Shown piece after piece: positions 31,896 through 39,701 of a stretch of DNA of 64,000 nt; positions within the stretch are counted from its first letter, which is position 1, and each line of letters starts with the position of its first letter. The position numbers were made by a program, and so were the translations under genes. A model generated the notes under the pieces. The model was not told the DNA's origin. It searched no databases and was given only the letters and a program-made list of their open reading frames with translations. Source of the stretch: Pseudovibrio japonicus (GTDB taxonomy: Bacteria > Pseudomonadota > Alphaproteobacteria > Rhizobiales > Stappiaceae); NCBI RefSeq assembly GCF_014651595.1, contig NZ_BMXE01000004.1, forward strand, positions 1 through 64,000. The letters are read 5' to 3'.

Positions 31896-32282
31896 TTACG
31901 GGTTCAACGTCAGACCTTGATCTGATGCTGGCCCATCAAGCAAATAATAGGATAAACATTTAGGTGTTCGGTCTGAAACCCGACACGTGTCTGATTGCGC
32001 TGCAGTTCTGCTGAACTGCTCGAATGTGCGCTTTACAGCTCTGACATGCTCCAACTCCTCGCGATACTGAACCACCAGCTTATACGCTGTCTGGCAAGCT
32101 TCCTGATTTGACCTGATGGCTGCTGTTTCTACCTTGCGCTTGCTGCCTATCAATCGAAACAGCTCCTTGCGCATAACGGCGGAAAGCTTGTGCGAATTAT
32201 TCTGCAAAACCAACAGCATCTTGATCTTGGATCGCTCCAAATCGCTAAGGCCTTCCTGAACAACTGCGCCGTTTGCAACCAT
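31896..32282 (-). CDS. First gene of the leftward early operon, hypothetical
   Basis: A 128-residue protein, basic and helical (SDLERSKIKMLLVLQNNSHKL, RKELFRLIGSKRKVE). The C-terminal 30 residues look irregular. No family recognised. It is the promoter-proximal gene of the leftward operon. Confidence 0.5.
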   Translation of the reverse strand: MVANGAVVQEGLSDLERSKIKMLLVLQNNSHKLSAVMRKELFRLIGSKRKVETAAIRSNQEACQTAYKLVVQYREELEHVRAVKRTFEQFSRTAAQSDTCRVSDRTPKCLSYYLLDGPASDQGLTLNP

Positions 32283-32714
32283 CTTGATCTCCCGTTCTGG
32301 CTGTACGGTAAATCGGTAATTTGCCTTTTGTCAAATATTATTTTGTCTAAATTCCAACTTTTTTGATTTTGGCTTGACTTTATTCCAATTTTGAAATTAT
32401 CAGTAAGGAGCAGGCTCAAGCGGCGACCGGTCCGGCCTGCATCAAGAACACAGCGCGATGGATGGGAATGAGGTGTAGCGCTGACGGGTCTCGTCGAGAG
32501 GGGTGTGCCCGTACCTCCGGCTATCCAGCCGAAAAAGTACCCCGGTGGCCAGTTGGATTTGAACTGGCGCCCCCGGCAAAGCGATGGCTCGGCCTATACG
32601 GCAGACTTGTTGCACGGGCGACGGCCAACCTGTTTTTTTAAACGGGTTTGGGTCTCGTCTGCCCGACTTCAGCTCAGGTCTAGCCTACCGGCAGAGGGGT
32701 AAAAGAGTATTGGA
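32283..32714. other. Leftward promoter region and GC-rich structured non-coding stretch
   Basis: Two parts. 32283-32420 is AT-rich and contains two copies of ATTCCAA (32351, 32382; TTGGAAT on the minus strand) and a TTGACA on the minus strand near 32330, so it probably holds the leftward early promoter. 32420-32714 is GC-rich and full of inverted repeats, including GCCAGTT-N7-AACTGGC around 32549-32569, whose loop (GTTCAAATC on the minus strand) is a tRNA T-loop sequence. A canonical tRNA cannot be folded. I cannot assign a gene. It may be a structured RNA or a tRNA relic. Confidence 0.45.
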
Positions 32715-33425
32715 ATGGTAGTAATGATGTATCAGAATCCTATAGAAACTAGTGAAGCAATTTCACTATTAACTACTGAACTAAAGGATAATAAATTTTA
32801 TTTGAACTATTATTCGTCACACAAAGAGTTTTCAGTTGTGATCGATAAAAGCTGCAAGTTAAAGTTGGGTGAAAACATGAGTCTTACCCTGAACTCTCTT
32901 ACGCCAGCAACATTTTTTGGGATTTCACTAAGTAGTGCGGAAGGGGAATGCATTGCAAGCATTGCCGCACGAAAAGACAACCTTGGCGGGCAGTGCCTTG
33001 GGGAGTTCCTGAAAAACTACTTTGCACGCATCTATACAAGCCAGAGTGGTGCTGCGCAACTGGCTGAAGCGATCCCTGCATATGCAAGAGAACCCTTGTT
33101 CGAGACCTCTTACATTGGCGAACTATGGGTACATCAGGATCACCGTAATCTGAAGATCGCCAGAGCTATGGTGAAGCTAGCGATCCTGCTGTCAGTTCAG
33201 ATGTGGGGAGTGGGGTATGTTTATGCTTTTCTTACAGCCAGACATATGAAAGTCGGCCCCTTGCAATACGGCTGGACGCGTGCCTACCAGAGGGCGCTCA
33301 AATGGGAGAGGGAGCCGACAGAGGTTCCAGGTGATCTTGGATTTGTTGCGATCACTGGTGAAGAGGTTGCCGATTTAGCTCGGCTTGTTATTGAAGAACT
33401 GAGCTTGCATACGAAAAGAGCGTGA
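32715..33425 (+). CDS. GNAT-fold acyltransferase-like protein, module B
   Basis: A 236-residue homologue of the chromosomal acyltransferase at 1217-1897. Shared blocks include AARKDNLGGQ/CVARLDNLGE, YIGELWVHQDHR/YMGAMWIDKEWR, VYAFLTARHM/IYAFMTDDHV and WEREPTEVPGDLGFVA/WERRATEFPHDLWYVA. The acyl-CoA loop here is HRNLKIARAM, so the glycine of R-x-x-G-x-A is Lys and activity may differ. Three ATGs (32715, 32724, 32727) are possible; no strong ribosome site decides. Facing the leftward PAS-like gene, it is the only + gene between the early leftward operon and the repressor. Confidence 0.65.
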   Translation: MVVMMYQNPIETSEAISLLTTELKDNKFYLNYYSSHKEFSVVIDKSCKLKLGENMSLTLNSLTPATFFGISLSSAEGECIASIAARKDNLGGQCLGEFLKNYFARIYTSQSGAAQLAEAIPAYAREPLFETSYIGELWVHQDHRNLKIARAMVKLAILLSVQMWGVGYVYAFLTARHMKVGPLQYGWTRAYQRALKWEREPTEVPGDLGFVAITGEEVADLARLVIEELSLHTKRA

Positions 33426-33858
33426 TATTTCCACGTCTTAAGAGGAACGGCAAGATCAATCGAAAATAATGAACATCCTCATAACCACCGTGAGGAAGCG
33501 CAATTGGCGTGTAGAGAAGATCCAGCCTCGGAGACAGGCTCTGGGCGGATATCTGATAGTCTGTCGAAACAGTCTTCAAGAGGTCTGGATCCACTCTCGC
33601 CCTGTTTGAAGGGGTGTCTCTGGCCCAGGCTTGGCCGTAGACGCCGGCAAGGTAGGTCTTATCACCCACCAGCAGGATGTCAGCTAATCCGCCATTATCC
33701 AATGGATTGGCAAACTGATTGAGGTACGGCATCAAATCCAGAAAATTCTCATTAAGTCGAAAGTCGTTTTCTCTCCATGTTTCAATAAGTTGTTTGGCTT
33801 GGGCGCCTACTAACCCCTCTTCTGCAAGGGTGGGTGAATAATTAGTGATACTTGTCAT
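33388..33858 (-). CDS. PAS-like sensor protein, module B
   Basis: A 156-residue homologue of the chromosomal PAS-like protein. The region LPLMPYLNQF-like helix, then DILLVGDKTYLAGVYGQAWA, and the C-terminal HYFRLILPFLLRRGNITLFSYA strand pair correspond to the conserved sequence order. The protein ends about at the end of the domain, whereas the chromosomal copy has an extra 40 residues. GGAAGG lies six bases before the ATG. Its 3' end overlaps the acyltransferase by 38 bases on the opposite strand. Confidence 0.55.
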   Translation of the reverse strand: MTSITNYSPTLAEEGLVGAQAKQLIETWRENDFRLNENFLDLMPYLNQFANPLDNGGLADILLVGDKTYLAGVYGQAWARDTPSNRARVDPDLLKTVSTDYQISAQSLSPRLDLLYTPIALPHGGYEDVHYFRLILPFLLRRGNITLFSYASSVLQ

Positions 33859-34105
33859 ATGAGGCCTTCCGGTTATGTCGGGTCATGACAATGGCTTTTC
33901 TCAAGTGTCCGTAAGTTATTGCTTTTTCAAAATCTGATAGGGTTTTCAGGTTTCGTTTGTCGAAGTGTAAGAGAATGTACGAAGAAATTAACACCTCTAG
34001 ACCTTCGTCTTGCGCCCATTCCACAAGTTGATTGAAGCGCTTTTCAATAGACAAAGGCTCTTTCTTTTGAAGATCCTGATCCTCGGTAATTACTTTTGAA
34101 TTCAT
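33842..34105 (-). CDS. Small helical protein, module B
   Basis: An 87-residue counterpart of the chromosomal 86-residue protein. ATG 34105 follows GAGGAACG; an earlier ATG at 34144 is less likely. It overlaps the PAS-like gene by 17 bases. A TTGGAAT motif lies about 17-23 bases upstream of the start on the coding strand. Function unknown. Confidence 0.55.
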   Translation of the reverse strand: MNSKVITEDQDLQKKEPLSIEKRFNQLVEWAQDEGLEVLISSYILLHFDKRNLKTLSDFEKAITYGHLRKAIVMTRHNRKASYDKYH

Positions 34106-34238
34106 CGTTCCTCGCAAGGAAATTCCAAATGCCACTTTAGTCAAAGTGTCATTCGGTTTTTGATCTTAACTGTGAAGAATTTCTTAACGCATGCGGGCAG
34201 AACTCATGCCGGATGCTTCGGTAGCCTCTACGGAAGGC

Positions 34239-34266
34239 AAAAAAAAAGCCGCCCTATTCGGCGGCT
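34239..34266 (-). terminator. Terminator of the repressor gene
   Basis: On the minus strand AGCCGCC-GAATAG-GGCGGCT is followed by a run of eight to nine T. It begins four bases after the stop of the HTH gene, so it separates it from the small gene/PAS-like pair, which must have its own promoter. Confidence 0.85.
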
Positions 34267-34269
34267 GAT

Positions 34270-34683
34270 TTATTTTGCTTCATCTTTGTCGTTTATCATT
34301 CGCTTGAGTATTCGCTCATAGGTTTCCAGCAGGAAGTCCATACCCCCACCTTGTTTCCCATAAACGCGCTCTTCAATTGCTTCTGCAGCTTCCCATGCCT
34401 GTTTGGCGAGAAGTCCATTTACGCCTTCAGGGTTGGCCTGCATGGCAAAATGGAGTTCGTCTGCATCCATTGTTGGTGGCGTTTCTTCGCCAGTCTCAAG
34501 GTATTCCACTGAAACACCGAGGGTTTTCGCAATCAATGCGAGAGTTTGCCCACGGGGTTCCTTTGTCTTATCGTGCTCAAGCTTGTTCAGACGGTCATAG
34601 CCAACGCCAGACAAGTCCGCGAGCTTTCGCCGATTCCAAGAACGCTCTTCGCGCTTTTTGACAATTCGTTCACCTCTAGTCAT
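34270..34683 (-). CDS. HTH repressor (CI-like), module B
   Basis: A 137-residue homologue of the chromosomal HTH regulator: RRKLADLSGVGYDRLNKLE and EPRGQTLALIAKTLGV form the HTH, and AWEAAEAIEERVYGKQGGGMDFLLETYERIL matches the chromosomal C-terminal helix. It occupies the classical position of the phage repressor: it is transcribed leftward, away from the rightward replication operon, across a region with repeated GCCAA/TTGGC half-sites. It lacks the LexA-like peptidase domain of lambda CI, so SOS induction by self-cleavage is unlikely. ATG 34683 is used; ATG 34698 is possible. Confidence 0.7.
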   Translation of the reverse strand: MTRGERIVKKREERSWNRRKLADLSGVGYDRLNKLEHDKTKEPRGQTLALIAKTLGVSVEYLETGEETPPTMDADELHFAMQANPEGVNGLLAKQAWEAAEAIEERVYGKQGGGMDFLLETYERILKRMINDKDEAK

Positions 34684-34714
34684 ATCGCCAGTATACATCA
34701 AATCTTTTTGACTA

Positions 34715-34806
34715 TTTTGGCTTTCGACGCCAAATTCATGGCTTTTTGCGCTTGTTTTTGGCGCAATATCCAAATAAGTTTGACCAAACGCCAATTTATC
34801 TTGGCG
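34715..34806. promoter_or_regulatory. Operator cluster at the lysogeny switch
   Basis: Within 92 bases: TTTTGGC (34715) with CGCCAAA (34728), TTTTTGGCGC (34755), CGCCAA (34789) and TTGGCG (34801). The first two and the last two are inverted-repeat pairs separated by six bases. The cluster lies between the HTH repressor and the rightward cro-like gene, where phage operators are expected. Which half-sites pair is not certain. Confidence 0.55.
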
Positions 34807-34846
34807 CCTTGTTGAGCATGAATCCTGATTGATAGAGGTATTTGCC

Positions 34847-35125
34847 ATGGATGACACTCCTTCTAAGTCACCGACAAGTGAGAGAGTATGGGAGAGGGTG
34901 GGGCCTCCCCGTAAGCTTATTAAAGAAATCAAAACGCGCTTTGGCGTTGAAGTGAGTAGCTCAACGGTATCCAATTGGCGCTCCAGCAATAACAAGAAAA
35001 ACAACGCCCCCAATCAGTACTACCCGCTCATCGCTGCAATGTCGGAGTACTCGCTTGAGGAGGTTTTCTACGCGTTCAACCCAGAAAGCCGCATCACAGA
35101 AACACTCGACCGGGGGACGCATTGA
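34847..35125 (+). CDS. Cro-like HTH protein, first gene of rightward operon
   Basis: A 92-residue protein starting MDDTPSKSP (an ATG at 34829 is possible). KLIKEIKTRFGVEVSSSTVSNW is a helix-turn-helix in which the second helix resembles replication-initiation or YdaS-type regulators. It is divergent from the repressor gene and first in the operon, like cro. It may be the antirepressor or a replication factor. Its stop overlaps the TTG of the next gene. Confidence 0.6.
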   Translation: MDDTPSKSPTSERVWERVGPPRKLIKEIKTRFGVEVSSSTVSNWRSSNNKKNNAPNQYYPLIAAMSEYSLEEVFYAFNPESRITETLDRGTH

Positions 35126-35697
35126 CCTGGGACCTAAGCGGACTGGTTCCGCTTTCCTATGACTTCATCATGGCTGACCCGCCTTGGAAGTATGAGAATT
35201 GGTCCAAGAAGGGTGAACTCAAGAATGCTTCTGCGAAGTATGACTGCATGGTGACCGCCGACATCATGACGCTCCCGCTCAGCAACTTTGCGCAAAAGAA
35301 CTGCACACTCTGGCTTTGGGCTACAAACCCGATGCTCCCGCAGGCCTTTGAATTGCTGAACGCATGGGGCTTTAAATTTGTAACTGCCGGCCATTGGGTC
35401 AAGTACACCTACAACAAACGAACCGAGGAACGCTCCTTGGGGTTTGGAACTGGGTACTGCCTGCGCTCTGCTGGAGAGCCCTTTCTAATTGGAAAGATCG
35501 GAAAGCCAAAGTTTGCCAAAACCGTTCGATCCGTCATTGAAGGTTTACGCCGCGATCACTCCAGAAAGCCTGATGAAGCCTACATAGCTGCCGAGCAACT
35601 GTGCCCAGAAGCCCTCAATCGGCTTGATCTGTTCTCCAGACAGGAGCGTCCCGGCTGGACTGCCTGGGGCAACGAAATTCACAAGTTCACCGCCTGA
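35122..35697 (+). CDS. MT-A70-type adenine-N6 DNA methyltransferase
   Basis: A 191-residue protein with YDFIMADPPWKYE (the DPPW catalytic motif of N6-adenine methyltransferases), followed by LWLWATNPMLPQAFELLNAWGFKFV and EPFLIGKIG, all typical MT-A70 blocks. The start is TTG 35122 overlapping TGA (TTGA), because an internal ATG at 35170 would remove the strand before the motif. Phage-borne enzymes of this type modify phage DNA, commonly against restriction or for timing. No cognate endonuclease is seen. Confidence 0.85.
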   Translation: MTWDLSGLVPLSYDFIMADPPWKYENWSKKGELKNASAKYDCMVTADIMTLPLSNFAQKNCTLWLWATNPMLPQAFELLNAWGFKFVTAGHWVKYTYNKRTEERSLGFGTGYCLRSAGEPFLIGKIGKPKFAKTVRSVIEGLRRDHSRKPDEAYIAAEQLCPEALNRLDLFSRQERPGWTAWGNEIHKFTA

Positions 35698-35760
35698 ACT
35701 GCTGCCTGACTTACGCATACCCGATTTGAGAATGTGCCCTACCAAACGAAGAGGACAAGC

Positions 35761-36336
35761 ATGTCTGACAATGCCCTTGTAAATGAACCCCCTCAAGATG
35801 CTGTCGTTGCAACGACAATCTCAAAGCTGCGCAAAGTCTCAGAGGCTGCAGCCAGCTCGCAAGGTGAGATGCGCGCAGAGTATTCAAAAGCCGAAGCTGC
35901 TGGGCTGAACCTGCAGGCCGCCAAGAAAGCGATTTCGCTTTTGAAGAAGGGTGACGATAAAACGAAGGATTGGGTTGAGGAAGTCACTCAAACCGTTCGC
36001 TACCTTCGTATCTGTGGTTTGGAGCTCACCAAGGAACAACTCGAGTTGTTCAGTTTTACCGATACGTCGCTGGCACCGGTTGATGAGCGGGCTTATGTGA
36101 AGGGGCTTTCTGCAGGCCGCCTTGGTGAAAATGATAGAGAGAATCCTTATGACCTTGGTTCGCCAACCGGCCAGAAATGGATGGAAGGCTGGAACAAAGG
36201 TCACGAAGAGCGCCGCGCTGTTCTGGCCATGGAACCGAAGAAAGAAGAAGGCTCCGAGGTCATCAAGGGTGAGCAGGACGACGATGGTTCAGACCTAATT
36301 GACTCAACACTCGTTGACGAGAACGAGGAGGACTGA
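35761..36336 (+). CDS. GapR-like/RMF-like fusion protein
   Basis: A 191-residue protein. The first 100 residues are charged and helical, with RAEYSKAEAAGLNLQAAKKAISLLKKGDDK, similar to the GapR/DUF2312 pattern of alphaproteobacterial nucleoid proteins. Residues about 105-150 read AYVKGLSAGRLGEN and TGQKWMEGWNKGHEE, the pattern of ribosome modulation factor and CrpP-like proteins. The C-terminus is acidic. I infer a small DNA- or ribosome-binding phage regulator. Both matches are by pattern. AAGAGGA precedes the ATG. Confidence 0.5.
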   Translation: MSDNALVNEPPQDAVVATTISKLRKVSEAAASSQGEMRAEYSKAEAAGLNLQAAKKAISLLKKGDDKTKDWVEEVTQTVRYLRICGLELTKEQLELFSFTDTSLAPVDERAYVKGLSAGRLGENDRENPYDLGSPTGQKWMEGWNKGHEERRAVLAMEPKKEEGSEVIKGEQDDDGSDLIDSTLVDENEED

Positions 36337-36989
36337 TGCGCTTCCTCGGGTTGGACGTTTCCAAATCATGTACGGGGTGGGGACTGTACTCACCCGATGA
36401 AGTTGATGCGGGCACGTTGAAGTGCCCCATCAAGCCGCCGTTTGGGCTCCAGCGCGGCAAGATCGACGCCTCGTATGCGGGCCGGGTTGCGGATTGGTAT
36501 GCGCAAGAGATGGATGCTCTGATTGTCAAGTTACGCCCGGACATGGTGGGGATCGAGCAGCCATTGCCTGGTAACTCCACCCGCGAAGTTCTCGTTGCAG
36601 ATAAAACGCAGGGCTCCCTTGCTGACGACCGCATGCAGTTTCAGAAGATGAAGAAAGCAAAGGTTGGGGGGACCTCTTTCGATGTCACTCACTTCCTGCA
36701 TGGCCTTGCGATTGGCGCTGCTCGTATTGCTTCCAGACGGAGCATTCCACCCCTTTACGTCCCGTCCCAAACATGGCGCTCCAGCACGGGCGTTGGCCGT
36801 GCACCGAAGGGATCGGGCTCGTCTGCGACTTCCTGGTACAAGAGGAAAGCCAAAGAGATTTGCAGCCATCTTGGGCACCCGCAAAAGAGCGGCGACGCTG
36901 CTGAAGGCCTGTTAATCGCCTATCACCTCTATCTCCTGAATTCACCTATTGATTTGTTTGGTCAAAAGAAAGCGGGGCTTCATGAATGA
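36336..36989 (+). CDS. RuvC-like Holliday-junction resolvase
   Basis: A 217-residue protein of the RuvC/RNase H fold. The catalytic acids fit: Asp in FLGLDVSKSCTGW (residue 7), Glu in VGIEQPLPGNS, and Asp in KSGDAAEGLLIAYHL near the C-terminus. Phage RuvC-like enzymes resolve junctions and replication branches before packaging. Its last bases ATGAATGA hold the start of the next gene. Confidence 0.8.
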   Translation: MRFLGLDVSKSCTGWGLYSPDEVDAGTLKCPIKPPFGLQRGKIDASYAGRVADWYAQEMDALIVKLRPDMVGIEQPLPGNSTREVLVADKTQGSLADDRMQFQKMKKAKVGGTSFDVTHFLHGLAIGAARIASRRSIPPLYVPSQTWRSSTGVGRAPKGSGSSATSWYKRKAKEICSHLGHPQKSGDAAEGLLIAYHLYLLNSPIDLFGQKKAGLHE

Positions 36990-37539
36990 AGATTACTCCC
37001 AGCTATCCAAACCAGCAGGTGAGGCAAATGCACTGTTTGTAAACGACGATCAGGGCTTGATCAAAGCACGCCCCATCGGAGGTTGGTCTAAATCGCCCTA
37101 TCTCATTGACCGGCGTTGGCTACGTGATGACCTGATTGAGGCTCTGGAACAAAATTTCTTAAAGCACGTGGGTTGGTCGCGCTCCTTTGCGGCGATGGCT
37201 GCCATGCAAAACGCCGCCGCCGCGTTCCTCGGTCATCCGAAGAGGGTCAACTTGGGTGAGGCAAGAGTTGGTTGGTATGAGCGAATGTATTCCATCGTTT
37301 GCGACGAGACGAACAACTCGGCGGAAAGTTTTCGTCGCGGTCATCTGAATGTGACGATTTCCTACACGAGCATAGAAAATAGTCTGTTGATGGACTTGGG
37401 ATACCGAGACCTTTTGTCCACGGCCTCCCGCCAAGTGATTTCCTACATCGAACAGTTCCGCCAGCCCATTTATTCGATTGGCTGGGATTTCGCGAACGAT
37501 GCTCTTCATTTCGACATACTCAATTGGGGGAAGCGATGA
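36982..37539 (+). CDS. Hypothetical phage protein
   Basis: A 185-residue protein starting at ATG 36982, overlapping the RuvC-like stop by 8 bases. It contains long helices (AAMAAMQNAAAAFLGHP), and a beta-rich C-terminal half. Not recognised. Confidence 0.55.
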   Translation: MNEDYSQLSKPAGEANALFVNDDQGLIKARPIGGWSKSPYLIDRRWLRDDLIEALEQNFLKHVGWSRSFAAMAAMQNAAAAFLGHPKRVNLGEARVGWYERMYSIVCDETNNSAESFRRGHLNVTISYTSIENSLLMDLGYRDLLSTASRQVISYIEQFRQPIYSIGWDFANDALHFDILNWGKR

Positions 37540-39125
37540 TCCAAGATCTGTTTCTCAAAGACATTAATGCTGTTCCTTTATTCCCGCATTCCGAGCTGAT
37601 CATTGACGCATTCGCCGGAGGAGGGGGCGCCTCCACAGGGATTGAGCGCGCATTGGGCCGCTCTCCCGACATTGCGATCAACCATTGCGACAAAGCTCTC
37701 ACAACCCACGCAGCCAACCACCCGGATACGATCCACCTGAGAGAAGATGTCTTTGACGTGGACTTGAAGGCCCATACCAGCGGTCTCCCAGTCGGACTGC
37801 TCTGGGCGTCCCCGGACTGCCGTCACTTCTCCAAAGCTGGTGGTGGAAGGATCGTCTCCGAGAAGGTGCGTATGCTGGCCTGGTCGGTGGTCAACTTCTG
37901 CCAGAAGCTGGGCAAGCGCAAAAAGCCGCGTGTGATCATTCTTGAGAACGTAGCTGAATTCGCCAAGTGGGGACCGTTGGGCCCCAACGGAAAGCCAATC
38001 AAGAGCCGTGAAGGTGAAACCTTCAACAAGTGGTGCGATGCGCTGCGCAAGCTTGGCTACAAGGTGGAACATCGCTTGCTCAAAGCCTGTGACTATGGCG
38101 CACCAACCATCAGAGAGCGCTTGTTTTTGGTAGCCCGCTGCGACCGCAAGCCGATTGTCTGGCCTGCACCGACCCACGGGAATCCAAAGGCCAAAGGATT
38201 TGCCAAGAGCAATCTAAAGCCATGGCGGCCAGCAGCAGAGATCATTGACTGGTCGTTACCCTGCCACTCCATCTTTTTGAGCAAGGAAGAAGGGCGGAAA
38301 GTTGGTGTGAAGAGACCGCTGTCGGACAACACCATGCGCCGGATAGCTCTGGGAACGGTGAAGTACGTTCTGAATGCTCAGCAACCCTTTATCTTCAATA
38401 TGAGCCATGGTGGGCGTATCGAGCCTCTCACAGAGCCGCTAAGGACGACAACAACCACGAAAGGCGGTGAGCGCCTACTGGTCGTCCCGTTTGTCAAAAG
38501 GGACTTCAAGAACTCAGTTGGGCATGCGATTGATGACCCTCTCGCCACTGTTACTGCCGGTGGCGGCGGCCATGCTTGTCTGGTCTCCGCCTTCCTGGCA
38601 CAGCATAATTCCGGAGTGATTGGCCGGTCTGTGTCGGAACCGCTATCCACTGTCATGAAATCAGGCTCTCATCAGGCGCTCGTTACCAGCCACCTTCTGA
38701 GCCTGAAAGGAACCTCCCGGCGCTCCCAGTCGATCTTTGAACCAGCCCCTACCATCACCGCAGGCGGCATGCACGCAGCTGAAGTGAGAGCGTTTCTGAT
38801 CAAGTATTATGGATCAAACATTGGGCAGTCGCTTGATGATCCTATTGGAACTGTCACGACGCGGGACCGCTTTGGGTTGGTAACCGTGAACATCGCGGGT
38901 GAGCCTTATATCATCACCGATATTTGCATGCGGATGCTTTCTGCGCGTGAGCTCTATCGTGCTCAAGGGTTCTATGAGAACCACGAAATTCGACCAATAT
39001 ACAACGGGCGACCTCTCCCTAAAAAATATCAGGTAGCCCAGTGCGGAAATAGCGTTTCTCCAGATCCGGCAGAAGCTCTGGTTGCTTCCAATTGTCCTGA
39101 CTTGTGTGTGCGTGGGGAGGCATGA
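37536..39125 (+). CDS. DNA (cytosine-5) methyltransferase
   Basis: A 529-residue protein. Motif I is IIDAFAGGGGASTGIERA, motif IV is WASPDCRHFSKAGGG (catalytic Cys, with the DCRHFS variant typical of this phage family instead of PCQ.FS), motif VI is IILENV, motif VIII is IRERLFLVARC, and the final motifs IX-X include AQCGNSV. The target recognition domain around residues 230-420 is long and repetitive in layout (repeated LS-T-V-T-A-G-G motifs). ATG 37536 overlaps the upstream stop. It probably modifies phage DNA to evade restriction. Confidence 0.88.
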   Translation: MIQDLFLKDINAVPLFPHSELIIDAFAGGGGASTGIERALGRSPDIAINHCDKALTTHAANHPDTIHLREDVFDVDLKAHTSGLPVGLLWASPDCRHFSKAGGGRIVSEKVRMLAWSVVNFCQKLGKRKKPRVIILENVAEFAKWGPLGPNGKPIKSREGETFNKWCDALRKLGYKVEHRLLKACDYGAPTIRERLFLVARCDRKPIVWPAPTHGNPKAKGFAKSNLKPWRPAAEIIDWSLPCHSIFLSKEEGRKVGVKRPLSDNTMRRIALGTVKYVLNAQQPFIFNMSHGGRIEPLTEPLRTTTTTKGGERLLVVPFVKRDFKNSVGHAIDDPLATVTAGGGGHACLVSAFLAQHNSGVIGRSVSEPLSTVMKSGSHQALVTSHLLSLKGTSRRSQSIFEPAPTITAGGMHAAEVRAFLIKYYGSNIGQSLDDPIGTVTTRDRFGLVTVNIAGEPYIITDICMRMLSARELYRAQGFYENHEIRPIYNGRPLPKKYQVAQCGNSVSPDPAEALVASNCPDLCVRGEA

Positions 39126-39126
39126 A

Positions 39127-39468
39127 ATGAGTGACATTGAAGAAATCTATGATGTGATTCAGGTGTTTCAGACCAACGAACGTGTTCGCTTTTGGGTGTT
39201 GCAAGACGGGGAAGACCCTTTGACAACCATTGAGCGGATAATTGAATTTCCAGGGATCTTCCCAGTTTTCCTACTGCCATTACCCTTACCAATGCGTTTG
39301 AGGTGTGTTGCTGGGGGCATAAGCACAGTCTCCGGGTTCAGTGAGAACAGATGGGTTCCCTACTTGCACATCAGTGAGCAACCGCGAATTTGGCGACCGT
39401 CGCTGGAAGACCGTCTTCCCAATGAAGTTGATCTCGTCTCCATCAGCCCTTGGGAGGCGCTCGTTTGA
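39127..39468 (+). CDS. Hypothetical phage protein
   Basis: A 113-residue protein starting MSDIEEIYDVIQVFQ. GGGAGG lies 8 bases before the ATG, which is preferred over an earlier start. Helical N-terminus, beta C-terminus. Stop overlaps the TTG of the next gene. Confidence 0.5.
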   Translation: MSDIEEIYDVIQVFQTNERVRFWVLQDGEDPLTTIERIIEFPGIFPVFLLPLPLPMRLRCVAGGISTVSGFSENRWVPYLHISEQPRIWRPSLEDRLPNEVDLVSISPWEALV

Positions 39469-39701
39469 CCAAGCCCTCTCAGCGCGCCTCTCAGATACCG
39501 TTGCATGAGATCCAAGTCTTCCTGGGTGAGTTGCAACGCAGGGCGAAAGATCGGAACGGTGCGCCGGTCAAGGAATTCCAGATGCACTTTGAAGGGGAGG
39601 ATGTCGTTCAATTCCTTCGAATGCTCTACGCGGCTGAATACCACTTGAGGAACTACGAAATCCGCCGCGTGGACGAAGATAAGGGGAGGAGGCAACGGTG
39701 A
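39465..39701 (+). CDS. Hypothetical phage protein
   Basis: A 78-residue helical protein; start is probably TTG 39465 overlapping the previous TGA. The region VQFLRMLYAAEYHLRNYEIRR is a basic amphipathic helix. Ends four bases into the primase gene. Unknown. Confidence 0.45.
   Translation: MTKPSQRASQIPLHEIQVFLGELQRRAKDRNGAPVKEFQMHFEGEDVVQFLRMLYAAEYHLRNYEIRRVDEDKGRRQR

Noticed and set aside
32540-32630. Canonical tRNA gene on the minus strand
   Set aside because: The T-loop sequence is present, but the T stem, anticodon arm and acceptor do not fold with standard lengths.
32505-32702. 65-codon + frame in the structured region
   Set aside because: It translates a tRNA-like T-arm segment (the LDLNWRP type of artefact) and has no ribosome site.
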